Source: an uncultured Clostridia bacterium
GTDB taxonomy: Bacteria; Bacillota; Clostridia; TANB77; CAG-508
Assembly: GCA_934167495.1 (NCBI GenBank)
Contig: CAKPKP010000002.1
Span: forward strand, 85,272 to 149,271
Reading direction: 5' to 3'
DNA length: 64,000 nt
The translations under genes were made by a program, and so were the position numbers. The notes under the pieces were generated by a model. It was not told the origin of the DNA and ran no database searches. It saw only the letters and a program-made list of their open reading frames with translations. The first letter of the stretch is position 1; the number at the start of each line of letters is the position of its first letter. Shown in pieces: positions 54,468 through 64,000 of this stretch.

Positions 54468-55247
54468 TAATTTATTTCTAACAGCTTCATAAAGTACAAT
54501 TCCTGTTGCTACAGATGCATTTAAACTTTCTGTTTTTCCAAGCATAGGAATTTTAATTCTTTCATCTGCAATATCTAATAAAGTTTTTGAAACACCATTT
54601 GCTTCATTTCCTATTATTATAGCTGATTTTGTATAATCAACTTCATATATACTTTTGCTATTTTCTAAAGATGTTGCATATACTTTGAATTTATGTTTTT
54701 TTATCTCTTTAATAGTTTTTTCTAAATTATCACTTTCAATTATTTTTACTCTGAATATTGCTCCCATTGTTGAACGAACAACCTTTGGACTATAACCATC
54801 TGCACTTTCCTTTGATAATATAATCTGCTTAAGTCCTATACTATCTAATGTTCTTAATATTGTTCCAAGATTTCCTGGATCCTGAATGTTATCTAGTACT
54901 ACAATTAAGTCTTCTTTATAGTCAATTTCAGATTCACTGCTATTTTTCTCTATAACAGCTAATATTCCTTGAGGATTAGAAACATCTGTTATTAAGTTAA
55001 AAACCTTTTCATTTACATAGATACAATTATATTTTGCAATTTCATATAATATATCATTTGGAATTCCACCTGTTGTTTTGCAATCATCACATACAACTAT
55101 TGTTTTTATTTTTGCTTTTTCTTGTATAGCTTCTTGAATCAATTTAATTCCTTCTATTATATACTCATTACTAATATCTCTATATTTTTTCTCTTTTAAT
55201 TTTCTTATGGCTTTTATACTTTCATTATCTTTACTTGTTATTACCAT
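54459..55247 (-). CDS. TrmH/SpoU family RNA 2'-O-methyltransferase
   Basis: This 262-residue enzyme has an N-terminal RNA-binding domain (S-I-K-A-I-R-K-L-K-E-K-K-Y-R) and the knotted SPOUT domain with motif 1 V-L-D-N-I-Q-D-P-G-N-L-G-T-I-L-R, motif 2 I-I-I-G-N-E-A-N-G-V and motif 3 I-P-M-L-G-K-T-E-S-L-N-A-S-V-A. It probably methylates rRNA. AAAGGATT precedes the ATG. It follows mfd by 17 bases and may be co-transcribed. Confidence 0.93.
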   Translation of the reverse strand: MVITSKDNESIKAIRKLKEKKYRDISNEYIIEGIKLIQEAIQEKAKIKTIVVCDDCKTTGGIPNDILYEIAKYNCIYVNEKVFNLITDVSNPQGILAVIEKNSSESEIDYKEDLIVVLDNIQDPGNLGTILRTLDSIGLKQIILSKESADGYSPKVVRSTMGAIFRVKIIESDNLEKTIKEIKKHKFKVYATSLENSKSIYEVDYTKSAIIIGNEANGVSKTLLDIADERIKIPMLGKTESLNASVATGIVLYEAVRNKLKN

Positions 55248-55264
55248 TTTTTCTAATCCTTTCT

Positions 55265-58200
55265 TTATAGGTTATTTAAAAATTCTTTTACTGAATCTAA
55301 AATTTTATTATTATCTATTTTTAAAGTAACATAAGGTTCTTGTGCAGGTGAAAATTTTATTCTGTTTTTATATATTTTTATAAGATTATCTATTTTTTCC
55401 GGATTAAATTTTGTGGCATCAAAATAGAAAATAATATTATTATTTTTTTGTGCTATTTTCATTAAATGTTTTTCTCTAGCTAGTATTTTTATTCTTGCTA
55501 TATTTAATAAGTTTTCAACCTCTTCTGTTATTCTACCATATCTATCTACAATCTCATCTGTAATATCTAATATTTCTTCTTCTGACTTACACAAAGCTAT
55601 ATTTTGATATACTTCTATTTTCTGACTACTGTTTTCTATTAATTCATCTGGAATGTAACTTGTAACATTTAAATCTATTTGAACATCTACTTCTTCCTCT
55701 ACTTGTTCTCCTGTCATTTCCTTTACAACTTCATCTAATAATTTACAATACATCTCGTATCCAACTTGTTCCATATGACCATGTTGTAATTCACCGTAAT
55801 AAACTTCCTGCGCCTCTTATTTCCAAGTCTCTCATGGCAATTTTAAATCCAGAACCAAACTCTGTAAATTCTTTTATTGCTTTTAATCTTTTGTCTGCTA
55901 CTTCTGATAATAGTTTATCACGTTTGTATGTAATATATGCATAAGCTTGTCTATCTGACCTTCCAACTCTTCCTCTAATTTGGTAAAGCTGTGCTAAACC
56001 TAGTCTATTAGCGTTTTCTACTATTATAGTATTTGCATTTGGAATATCAATTCCTGACTCCAAAATTGTTGTACATATTAATACATTAATTTTTTTATCT
56101 ATAAATTCTTGCATTATCTCTTCTAGTTCATTACCTGTCATTTTTCCATGAGCAAATCCTATTTTTGCCTCTGGAACTAATTCAGAAATATCTGCTACTT
56201 TTTTCATTATATTTTCTACGTTATTATATAAATAAAATACTTGCCCGTCTCTTTCTAATTCTCTAGTTATAGCTTCTTTTATAACTTCGTTATCATACTC
56301 TAATACATATGTCTGAACTGGTTTCCTGTTTTGTGGTGGTTCATATATAACAGACATATCTCTTATACCTACTATTGACATATGCAAAGTTCTTGGAATT
56401 GGTGTTGCAGTCATTGTTAAAACATCTATACTATTTTTCAATTCTTTTATTTTTTCTTTTGCCTTTACTCCAAACCTGTGTTCCTCATCTATTATTAATA
56501 AACCTAAGTTTTTAAAAGCAACATCTTTACTAAGTAATCTATGTGTTCCAATTATTACATCAATCTCTCCAAGCTCTAATTTTTTTATTATAGTTTCTTG
56601 CTCTTTTTTTGTTTTAAATCTATTTAATATTTCCACTCTTACAGGGAAATTATTCATTCTCTCCTTAAAACTTTCATATTGTTGTTGGGCTAAAACTGTT
56701 GTAGGTACAAGGTATGCAACTTGTTTTTGGTCCATACAAGCTTTAAAAGCAGCTCTTATTGCAACTTCTGTTTTTCCATAACCTACGTCACCACAAAGTA
56801 ATCTATCCATTGGTCTTTCATTTTCCATATCTTGCTTTACTTCTTCTATACATCTTAATTGGTCATCAGTTTCTGCATATGGAAAAGCTTCCTCAAATTC
56901 TTTTTGCCATTCTGTATCTTTTGAAAATGCAAATCCACGCATTTTCTTTCTTTTTGCATATAATTGAATTAGTTCTTCTGCAACTTCTCTTAAATTTGAT
57001 TTAACTTTAGCCTTAGTATTTGCCCATTCTTTACTTCTTAAACTATTTATTTTAGGTTTAGCTTCTCCAGCACCTATATATTTTCTTATGCTATCTAAGC
57101 TATTTGTTGGAATATATAATATATCATCATTTTTGTATTTTATTTTTATATAATCTTTTATTACTCCGTCAGCTTTAATAGTGTTAACTCCTATGAACTC
57201 TCCTATACCATATGCTTTATGAACAACAAAATCTCCAACTTTTAAATCAGAAAATACTACTTTTTCGCCCTCTTTAAATGCTGCTATTGATTTACGTCTT
57301 TTTTGTTTTGTTACATAAATCTCTTGTGTAGATATAACAAGTAAATTAAAATCTCCACATTCAAATCCTGTTGACAACATTCCTGTTGTAACAATAACTT
57401 CGCCCTCATTTAATTCTTCCTCTAGTTCTTTTTCATAACTGTTTGGAATAGACCTTTCAAAAAGTAAATCTGATATTTTTCTAGCACTTTCCTCGTTTCC
57501 GAGATAGAATTACTGTTCTTTTTCCTTGTTTTCTTGCTTCTTGTATTTCCTTAAACAGTAAATCCATTGAACTACGAAAAAAGTTAACCTCCCTATAGCT
57601 AAAGCTATATCCGTTTCTTTTTGCATGCATACTTTTTTTATCTACAAACCCTAAATCTTGTTTTTCTAGATATATAACTTGTTTTTTATCAAGCTTTTCA
57701 GAAAACTTTTCAAAATTATTCATGTTTTCTAATATGTTAGGTACTATTTTATTTCTCTCTACTAAATCTTTTACTATGTTTTCGTTATCTTTTAAAATAT
57801 TCTCTTGTCTTGCTTTTATTTTTCCTATTTCGTCTAAAAATATTAAATAATCATCATCAAGATAATCTAATAATGTACTAGTTTTGGAATAAAAAGAATC
57901 AAAATATCTATCTATTTTATTTAAATATTCTCCAGATTTTATTTGTTCTATATCTTCTTCTACTTTTTCTTTTAAAGATTTTACTTTATTGTTTTCTTTT
58001 ATCTTTTCACAAACGTCTTCTAAATTACTTTCGAGAACCATTTCAAAAGCTGGATATACATCTATTTCATTTACCATTTCTGTAGATCTTTGTGTTGATA
58101 TATTAAATAGTCTTATAGAATCAATTTCATCACCCCAAAGCTCTATTCTTGTACCTATATTTTCTTCAAAGGCTATATCTATTATTCCACCTCTTACAGA

Positions 58201-58716
58201 AAATTGACCTTTTCCTTCTATTAAATCATATCTCTCATATCCAAGTAAAACCAATTTTTCTTTCAATTCGTCTAATTGAATAGTGTCTCCTACTTTTAAT
58301 TTTAAAAGATTTTTATATAAAACATCTTTTGATATCATTCTTTGATTTACAGCTTCTATAGTTGTAACTATAATTTTAGCTTTTTTATTTATAATATTAT
58401 TCATACATGAAATTCTTTGATATAGCAAGTCTTTACTTTCTGCTATATAATCATAACTTACTATCTCTCTTTTAGGGAAGAATTCTACTTTTTCCTTAAA
58501 ATACTCTAAATCTTTAATTATTTTCTTAGCTTGAAGTTCATTATATGTAATAATACACATTGGTCTATCACTATAAAATTTTGTTGCATATGCTAAATGC
58601 ACTTTTCCAACATCTGTTAATCCTGATAACATTATTGGATTTAATTTTTTATTTACATTAAACATATATTCATTGAACTTTTTTACATTAGGTAAAACTT
58701 TTACAAGTGAATTCAT
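55265..58716 (-). CDS. mfd: Transcription-repair coupling factor Mfd, interrupted twice at CGG codons
   Basis: Mfd removes RNA polymerase stalled at DNA damage and recruits the UvrABC system. The zero-frame pieces are 58716-57481 (UvrB-like domain), 57380-55791 (RNA polymerase binding domain and helicase with G-D-V-G-Y-G-K-T-E, D-E-E-H-R-F-G, M-T-A-T-P-I-P-R) and 55774-55265 (TRCF C-terminal domain). They are joined by +1 shifts at CGG 57499-57501 and 55794-55796. The joined frame has 1149 residues, close to the usual length of about 1150-1180, and no other break. At the second site the restored Gly is the one in R-G-A-G-S-L-L-G, conserved in Mfd. AGGAGATAG precedes the ATG. Confidence 0.93.
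55794..55796 (-). other. CGG +1 shift site 2 in mfd
   Basis: The context is TTA TTA CGG TGA. Zero frame stops at once; skipping the C gives TTA GGT GAA TTA CAA and restores L-L-G-E-L-Q-H-G-H. Confidence 0.88.
57499..57501 (-). other. CGG +1 shift site 1 in mfd
   Basis: The context is CTA TCT CGG AAA. Skipping the C gives TCT GGA AAC GAG and the joined sequence V-I-L-S-G-N-E-E-S-A-R-K-I. Confidence 0.85.
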
Positions 58717-58834
58717 AACTATCTCCTATATAACATTATATTAATTAATTTAGTAAATCTTTTAAATTAGCGATAATATTATATCACTATTTTCAGCAAA
58801 ATAAAATAGTTATTACAGGATTTTCAAAACATTT

Positions 58835-58884
58835 TATACAAAGTATTTGTTTAATAGGAAATTCAGAGGAATTCCTATTAAACA
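58835..58884. repeat. Three-hairpin element, partial copy D (last hairpin only)
   Basis: It contains tacaaagtattt and the aggaaattc / gaattcct hairpin, matching the end of copy C at 61071. The first two hairpins are absent. Confidence 0.7.
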
Positions 58885-58887
58885 AAA

Positions 58888-58918
58888 AGAAATGGTCATA
58901 TAACAATGGCCATTCCTT
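58888..58918 (-). terminator. Terminator of spoIVA
   Basis: Arms aatggccat / atgaccatt on the minus strand are followed by TCTTTTTG, six bases after the spoIVA stop. Confidence 0.8.
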
Positions 58919-58923
58919 TCTTA

Positions 58924-60402
58924 TTATAGAATTATACAAATTAATCCTCCGCTTCCCTCATTAACTATTCTTTGAAGCGTTTCTTGTATTTTGCATTGAG
59001 CATCCTCTGGCATTTTTGCCAATTTATTTTGCAATCCTTCATTTACTAATTCATGTAAACTTTTTCCAAAAATATTAGATTCCCATATTTTTTTAGGATC
59101 ACTTTCAAACTCTGAAAGTAAATAATTTACTAACTCCTCACTTTGTTTCTCACTTCCAACTATTGGTGACACTTCTGTTTCTGTATTTATTTGTATCATA
59201 TGAATAGATGGAGCTTTTGCTTTTAATTTAACGCCAAATTTTGAACCTTGTTTTACTATTTCTGGTTCTTCTAATATTAAATCGTCCATTCCCGGATTTA
59301 CAATTCCATATCCTTTTTCTCTTACTTCATGTAATGCATAAGAAAGTTTATCATACTCTTTTTTAACTCTTGATAATGTAGTCATTGTAGAGAATAAATC
59401 ACCTTCATTTTTTACATTTACACCTGTAAGCTCAGTAAGAACTGTATAGAATAACTCATCTTTCAAGTTTATAGTTACATTTATAGCACCTGTACCTAAA
59501 TTTATTTCATCTACTGAAACATTTTTTACTGCCTCACAATTATTAATTTTTGCAGCATCTTCATTTACTTGTTTTAATCTTAATGTATCTTTAAAACTAG
59601 ACTTTATACTATCATATACTTGCATTTTCAAAGGATGTGAATTATCTAATCCATCAAGCCATCTTGGCATATTTATATTTATTCTTTCAATTCTAAATTC
59701 GTATAAAATTTTTGCAAATATATCATTTATATCATCAATATTTAATTCTGTACAATTTACTGGCATAACTGGTGTACTATATTTATTCTCCATTTGTTTT
59801 GCAAGTTCCATGCTTCTTTCACTATATGGATCATTTGTATTTAAAAGAATAATAAATGGTTTATTTATTGACTTTAATTCGTTTATAACTCTTTCTTCTG
59901 GAACTATGTAATCATCTCTTGGTATATCTGTTATACTTCCATCTGTTGTAATTACAATTCCTATTGTTGAATGTTCTTCTATAACTTTTTTTGTTCCAAT
60001 TTCTGCCGCAGTTTCAAATGGCATTTCTTCTTCTGACCATGGAGTTTTTACCATTCTTGGCGAATCCTCTTCCAAATGTCCTATTGCGTTATTTACTAAA
60101 TAGCCTACGCAATCTACTAACCTTGTTTTAAATTTTAAATTATCAGCCACTGTAATTTCAACAGCCTCGTTTGGTATAAACTTTGGTTCTGTTGTCATTA
60201 TGGTTCTTCCTCCACTGCTTAGAGGAAGTTCATCTATTGCTCTTTCTCTTTTATATTCATTTGTAATATTTGGTAATACAAGTAATTCCATAAATCTTTT
60301 TATAAATGTAGATTTTCCTGTTCTTACTGGTCCAACTACTCCTACATATATATCACCATCTGTTCTTTTAGCCACATCCTCATATATTTCTAAATTTTCC
60401 AT
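58924..60402 (-). CDS. spoIVA: Stage IV sporulation protein A
   Basis: SpoIVA is the ATPase that polymerises on the forespore surface and forms the base of the spore coat. This copy has the N-terminal R-T-D-G-D-I-Y-V-G-V-V-G-P-V-R-T-G-K-S-T (Walker A at 24-32), S-S-G-G-R-T-I-M-T-T-E and D-C-V-G-Y, and ends with the hydrophobic-tailed G-L-I-C-I-I-L typical of the family. 492 residues is the usual length. AAGGAGG precedes the ATG. A CATTAATA about 15 bases after an ATA upstream resembles a SigE promoter, but weakly. It marks the organism as a spore former. Confidence 0.97.
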   Translation of the reverse strand: MENLEIYEDVAKRTDGDIYVGVVGPVRTGKSTFIKRFMELLVLPNITNEYKRERAIDELPLSSGGRTIMTTEPKFIPNEAVEITVADNLKFKTRLVDCVGYLVNNAIGHLEEDSPRMVKTPWSEEEMPFETAAEIGTKKVIEEHSTIGIVITTDGSITDIPRDDYIVPEERVINELKSINKPFIILLNTNDPYSERSMELAKQMENKYSTPVMPVNCTELNIDDINDIFAKILYEFRIERININMPRWLDGLDNSHPLKMQVYDSIKSSFKDTLRLKQVNEDAAKINNCEAVKNVSVDEINLGTGAINVTINLKDELFYTVLTELTGVNVKNEGDLFSTMTTLSRVKKEYDKLSYALHEVREKGYGIVNPGMDDLILEEPEIVKQGSKFGVKLKAKAPSIHMIQINTETEVSPIVGSEKQSEELVNYLLSEFESDPKKIWESNIFGKSLHELVNEGLQNKLAKMPEDAQCKIQETLQRIVNEGSGGLICIIL

Positions 60403-60761
60403 TAAAAAATACCTCCTTAAAACCTTTGTACAATTCTTTATTAATGTATATTAAGAGGTATTATAATTTATTCCTATTTAATTTATTTTTTTCTTAATGT
60501 CAGATATTTTTCAAAAAGGGATACTTTCATTTAATATAATTGGCAAACAAATTCAATTTAAATTCATATAAAATGAACCCTCTCATTTTGGGAATTCTAA
60601 TAAGGACAAAATTGTTCTTATTAGATTCTTCCTTTGAAGTGGAATACAATGTTTCTTGCTTAATTTTTATAATATATTCACTATTACTGTTAGACGACTT
60701 GATACGAAAATCCATATCTAATCTTTTATTTGAATTATCTTTAACAATTAATTTTTTATAT

Positions 60762-61031
60762 TTAGTTAATAAATGTATCTGTACTATAAAATTTTCCATC
60801 TTTTGATTTTAATTTCAGTTGTCGACATTTTGTCGATAACTCACTTTTTTCTTCTTCTGTCATTCTTTTTTTTAATCTATACCAATAATCTTTTGAATCA
60901 GTACTCTCTGTTAGTGCTCCAATAACATCAACAACACTAAAATAATATTCTTCTTTCTCAGAATCCCAAACACTTCTTATTTCTTTATCTTCAAAAAGCT
61001 TTGATATAGTTTCTAATTTATTATTTTCCAT
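60762..61031 (-). pseudogene. Truncated BRO-N / phage antirepressor-like gene
   Basis: The 89-residue frame has I-R-S-V-W-D-S-E-K-E-E-Y-Y-F-S-V-V-D-V-I-G-A-L and Y-W-Y-R-L-K-K-R, then K-L-K-S-K-D-G-K-F-Y-S-T-D. This is the start of a BRO-N domain as found in phage antirepressors. It ends before the domain is complete, and the bases that follow (60527-60761) do not continue it convincingly. I infer a remnant of a mobile element. Confidence 0.65.
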
Positions 61032-61070
61032 AAATACTTATCATCCCTTCCATTAAAAACTCAAAATTTG

Positions 61071-61212
61071 AGAACAATAGTGGGCTGATTAAATTTTTCT
61101 ACATTTTAACATTCAACCCACGTTTAATTGTTCGTGTGCGAAATTTGCATATAGCAAATTTCTGTACAAAGTATTTATTTAATAGGAAATTCAGAGGAAT
61201 TTCCTATTAAAC
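61071..61212. repeat. Three-hairpin intergenic element, copy C
   Basis: It has the same plan as copies A and B. The first stem has changed sequence but still pairs (GAACAATAGTGGG with CCCACGTTTAATTGTTC); the second hairpin is gaaatttgc / gcaaatttc and the third aggaaattc / gaatttcct. It lies between the GLUG gene and the BRO remnant. Confidence 0.85.
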
Positions 61213-61226
61213 AAAAAAAAGAGCTT

Positions 61227-61272
61227 AACAATTTATTTTTGGTATGTAAATAAATTGTTAAGCTGGGCAAAA
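61227..61272 (-). terminator. Terminator of the GLUG-repeat gene
   Basis: Arms agcttaacaatttat / ataaattgttaagct flank a 16-base loop and run into eight T on the minus strand. The rest of 61273-61326 holds two smaller hairpins (aaaagaat / attctttt and tttggc / gccaaa). Confidence 0.88.
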
Positions 61273-61326
61273 GAATGTATGAACGTATCAAATATATTCT
61301 TTTGCTTTGGCGAAGCCAAACATAAA

Positions 61327-64000
61327 TTATCTATCGCAAGATTGATAATTTAATTTTATTAATTCGATAAATTTTATTGCAATATCACTTGAATCTGATG
61401 AATAATTATCACAAATAAACTCAACATGTGTTGTATAACTCGTAACATTAAATGTATATATTAGGTTTTTTTCACTAGAAGTTGTTTGGGTAATATCAAA
61501 AACTTTTTGACCTTCTGGACCACTGTTATAAACTGTATAGGCAGTAAAGCTTCCTTTATTTAAATTATTTCCAACATATCTTACTTGATATGTTCCTGGC
61601 TCCAAAGTGATATATGGTCCATATTGCCTATTGCCATAAGCAAGAGTTATTGTTCCAGTACTTGAGACACCATTAGAAGGGCTACACGACAATCCATATG
61701 ATGCATAAGTTCCCTCAGCTGGTACATGTGCATTAAAAAACCAAACTGTATCATTAGTTGTGATTTCTGTTCCTTCTTGCCATTTTAATATTGGATATCC
61801 ATTATTCACTCCTGAAACTATTTTCCAATTACTATTTCCTAATAAACCTACAAATCTACTTGTTTTCATATATGTTGATATTCTTACTTCTGCTTGTCCT
61901 ACTACATCTGTACAGCTTATTCCACCTGTTGCTGTTCCTTCTAGATAATAACAATTTTGTATTGTATTATAGTTCGTACCTGCTATACCTCCTTCATAGT
62001 TCGTACCTGGAGTGTTTTCTTCATATATTGTTGCTTTAATATTTCCAATATTATAACAATTTTCTAAAATTCCATTTTTATAATTTGTTCCAACAATTCC
62101 TCCTATCTGAGCATATCCAGTTATATTTCCAGTATTATAACAATTTTCAATAGTTCCACTATCTGCAATTTCCCATACATTAAAGCCTACTATTCCACCT
62201 ACATGAATAGTATTTGAATTTATATTAGTTGAATTATAGCATTGTTTCACTATTCCTGTATTTACACCAACAATTCCTCCTATACGACTTTCAGTTTCAG
62301 CTATTGTATGTGTAATTTGTCCGTCCAATACTTGCACACTTTTCCACAACACTACTATTACTAGCAACTATTGTTCCACAAACCGCTCCAATGTTCATAT
62401 TAACATTTTGTACTTTCAAATTTTTTATAGTACCTGTATTCTCTCCAAACAATCCTTGAATTGTTTTACTAGGATTCTCTATATACAAATTACTTATGGT
62501 ATTACCATCTCCTTCAAATGTTCCTGCAAAATGTAAGTTACCATTTGTTTCATAATCTCCTATAGGTGTCCAGTTACCTAATGTTGCTGAACATACTGTA
62601 CTTAAATCTATATCATTTTGTTGTGTTACTGTTTTTCCCTCAAATGTTTCTCCCATATCGTTTACAATATGAGCCATATCCTTTAAGGCTTGTGCTGTTG
62701 ATACTGTTTCAAATTCTGGTTCTATTTTTTCACCTGCTTGCCAAGTTAATATTGGATATCCAGCATTTACTCCTGATACTATTTTCCAATTTTCTTCTCC
62801 TAATTCTTTTACAAAATATTTTGATTTCATGAATTCTGCTGAACGTACTTCAGCTTGTCCCGTTATATCTTTATTATAAGTTCCCTTTATATCATTTTGT
62901 CCCTCCAAATAATAGCAATTTGACATGGTTCCACCAATAAGAGATGCAATAATTTGTCCATATAAACCTACATTAGGAGTATATTCTATTTTTCCTATAT
63001 TATAACAATTTTCAACACTTGCCGTTGATTCTGGTGGATTTTGTATACCAGAAATTCCTCCTACACTATCTTGCTCTAGTGTACATTGAATAATACCTGC
63101 ATTATAACAATTTAGCGTTTTTCCCCAATTTACGCCAGTTATTCCTCCAACGTATCTTTGAGCACTTATTGTACCATAATTAACGCATAACTCTACTTTT
63201 GTATTTGGATTAGATGCACCAGCAATTCCTCCAAAAGCTCCACAGTTTGGTGGATCGATATATGCCGTATTGGATGAAAAAATTTTTGCATAATTACTAC
63301 ATTTGCTAATTATACTTTCATCATTAATACACCCAGCAATTCCTCCACTAGTAGCATTTCCAATTATAGTTCCAGATTTAATATGTACATTAATTATATT
63401 ACTTTGTTCCCCAAAACTAATTAAGCCACCTATATAATTTTTTCCTACTATATTCTCTTTTTCAATATTAACATTTTTAATATTACTATTAGCTACGTGT
63501 CCAAATAATCCTTGATAATGGTTAGAACCCTTTATATACAAATTACTTATAGTATTACCATTTCCTTCAAATGTTCCTGCAAAATATAGATTAGTATTTG
63601 TTGAATAATCCCCTATAGGTTCCCAGTTACCTAATGTTTCTGAACACACTGTACTTAAATCTATATTATTTTGTTGTGTTACTGTTTTTCCTTCAAATGT
63701 TTCTCCTATATCGTTTACAATATGAGCCATATCTTTTAAAGCTTGTGCTGTTGATACTGTTTCAAATTCTAAATTTGTTTTTTCTCCATCTTGCCAATAT
63801 AATACAGGATAATCTATTCCTGAAATTGTTTTCCAATTTTCTTCTCCTAAATCATATACACAATATTTTGTTTTCATAAATTCTGCTGAACGCACTTCTG
63901 CACTATCCTTTACGTTTTTCCCAGCAATTCCGCCTTTTACTGTATTCTCAATATATATACATTTTGAAACAATAGAATTTTCAGTTTTGCTTCCTATAAC
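61327..64000 (-). CDS. Large surface protein with GLUG-type repeats, 5' end beyond window, +1 shift at a CGG
   Basis: About 890 C-terminal residues are present; the frame is open to the right edge. Repeats of the GLUG/filamentous-haemagglutinin style (G-T-I-E-N-C-Y-N-T-G-N-I-T-G, I-G-G-I-V-G-x-N) form a predicted beta solenoid. A module of about 350 residues starting A-E-V-R-S-A-E-F-M-K is duplicated (near 63900 and 62850). The C terminus is a beta-rich domain without an LPxTG signal. The zero frame stops at 62297; CGG 62321-62323 is the break. Skipping its C gives C-A-S-I-G-G-Q-I-T-H-T-I-A-E and continues to 61327. It is probably secreted and involved in adhesion. Confidence 0.82.
62321..62323 (-). 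other. CGG +1 shift site in the GLUG-repeat gene
   Basis: The context is ATT GGA CGG ACA. Skipping the C gives GGA GGA CAA ATT and joins two stretches of GLUG repeats. Confidence 0.8.

Noticed and set aside
47653..55796. CGG reassigned to another amino acid or to stop
   Set aside because: The downstream sequence is in the +1 frame at every site, so a change of meaning without a frame change cannot restore the proteins.
29309..57501. Frameshifts as random sequencing or assembly errors
   Set aside because: Random errors would fall mostly in the long A and T runs that fill this sequence. All six lie at CGG, on both strands relative to the reference, and each restores a glycine codon. A motif-specific base-calling error is still possible and should be checked in reads.
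60403..60480. Clear SigE promoter for spoIVA
   Set aside because: Only a weak CATT-type -10 match is visible, so I did not list it as a feature.
60527..60799. Open frame of 90 codons after the BRO fragment
   Set aside because: It lacks a ribosome site, overlaps the BRO frame and does not continue the BRO domain. I treat the stretch as decayed sequence.

Overview
The window looks like a chromosome segment of an AT-rich (I estimate below 30% GC), spore-forming, Gram-positive Clostridia-like bacterium, probably an uncultured one. The basis is spoIVA, the dipicolinate synthase subunit gene dpaB behind a SigK-like promoter, a Spo0A-type regulator, MurT/GatD, DUF4364, DUF378, a DUF6774-like small protein, a sortase with a sortase-type substrate, AGGAGG ribosome binding sites and T-run terminators. 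Nearly all genes are on the minus strand.

Layout by region. 1-2.1 kb: a MacB-type ABC exporter (permease cut by the window edge, ATPase, adaptor). 2.2-15.1 kb: an array of five ECF sigma factors, each paired with or fused to a membrane-anchored ectodomain (two split pairs, three single-protein fusions), with a D,D-carboxypeptidase and a lone ectodomain protein among them. 15.1-17.4 kb: a Spo0A-like regulator, a phased T-tract region, a secreted SH3-like protein and a headless gene remnant. 17.4-24.9 kb: acyl-CoA ligase, gatD-murT, htpG (promoter plus a degenerate CIRCE), a CDP-alcohol phosphatidyltransferase and mntP. 24.9-30.1 kb: two-component system and ABC exporter. 30.2-35.3 kb: a foreign-looking DEAH-family helicase, a c-di-GMP riboswitch gene, rdgB, an ImmA-like peptidase and tRNA-Asn. 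35.3-47.4 kb: BI-1 protein, membrane protein, phosphofructokinase, glycogen debranching enzyme, yvcK-murB, a GltD-like oxidoreductase and MgtC. 47.4-53.7 kb: dpaB, a foreign small gene, a thioester-adhesin/sortase pair, a prepilin-like protein and a second two-component system. 53.8-64 kb: DUF4364, a SpoU-family methyltransferase, mfd, spoIVA, a BRO fragment and a large GLUG-repeat surface protein that runs off the right edge.

The most unusual signal concerns the codon CGG. Five genes that are otherwise intact (mfd, dpaB, an FtsX-type permease, an ImmA-like peptidase and the GLUG protein) are each interrupted by a +1 frameshift, and mfd has two. All six interruptions fall exactly on an in-frame CGG followed by A or T. 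Skipping the C makes the ribosome read GGA or GGT (Gly) and restores the family sequence, at a glycine expected from memory of the family in at least mfd and dpaB. A seventh CGG, near the end of the phosphatidyltransferase, would move its stop clear of its terminator. In a manual scan I found no other in-frame CGG in host-like genes. The only others lie in foreign-looking genes, where they must be read as Arg. This suggests efficient +1 frameshifting or four-base decoding at CGGN in this organism.

A second notable signal is a three-hairpin intergenic element of about 140 bp, present in three full copies and one partial copy. The first stem differs in sequence between copies but keeps its pairing.
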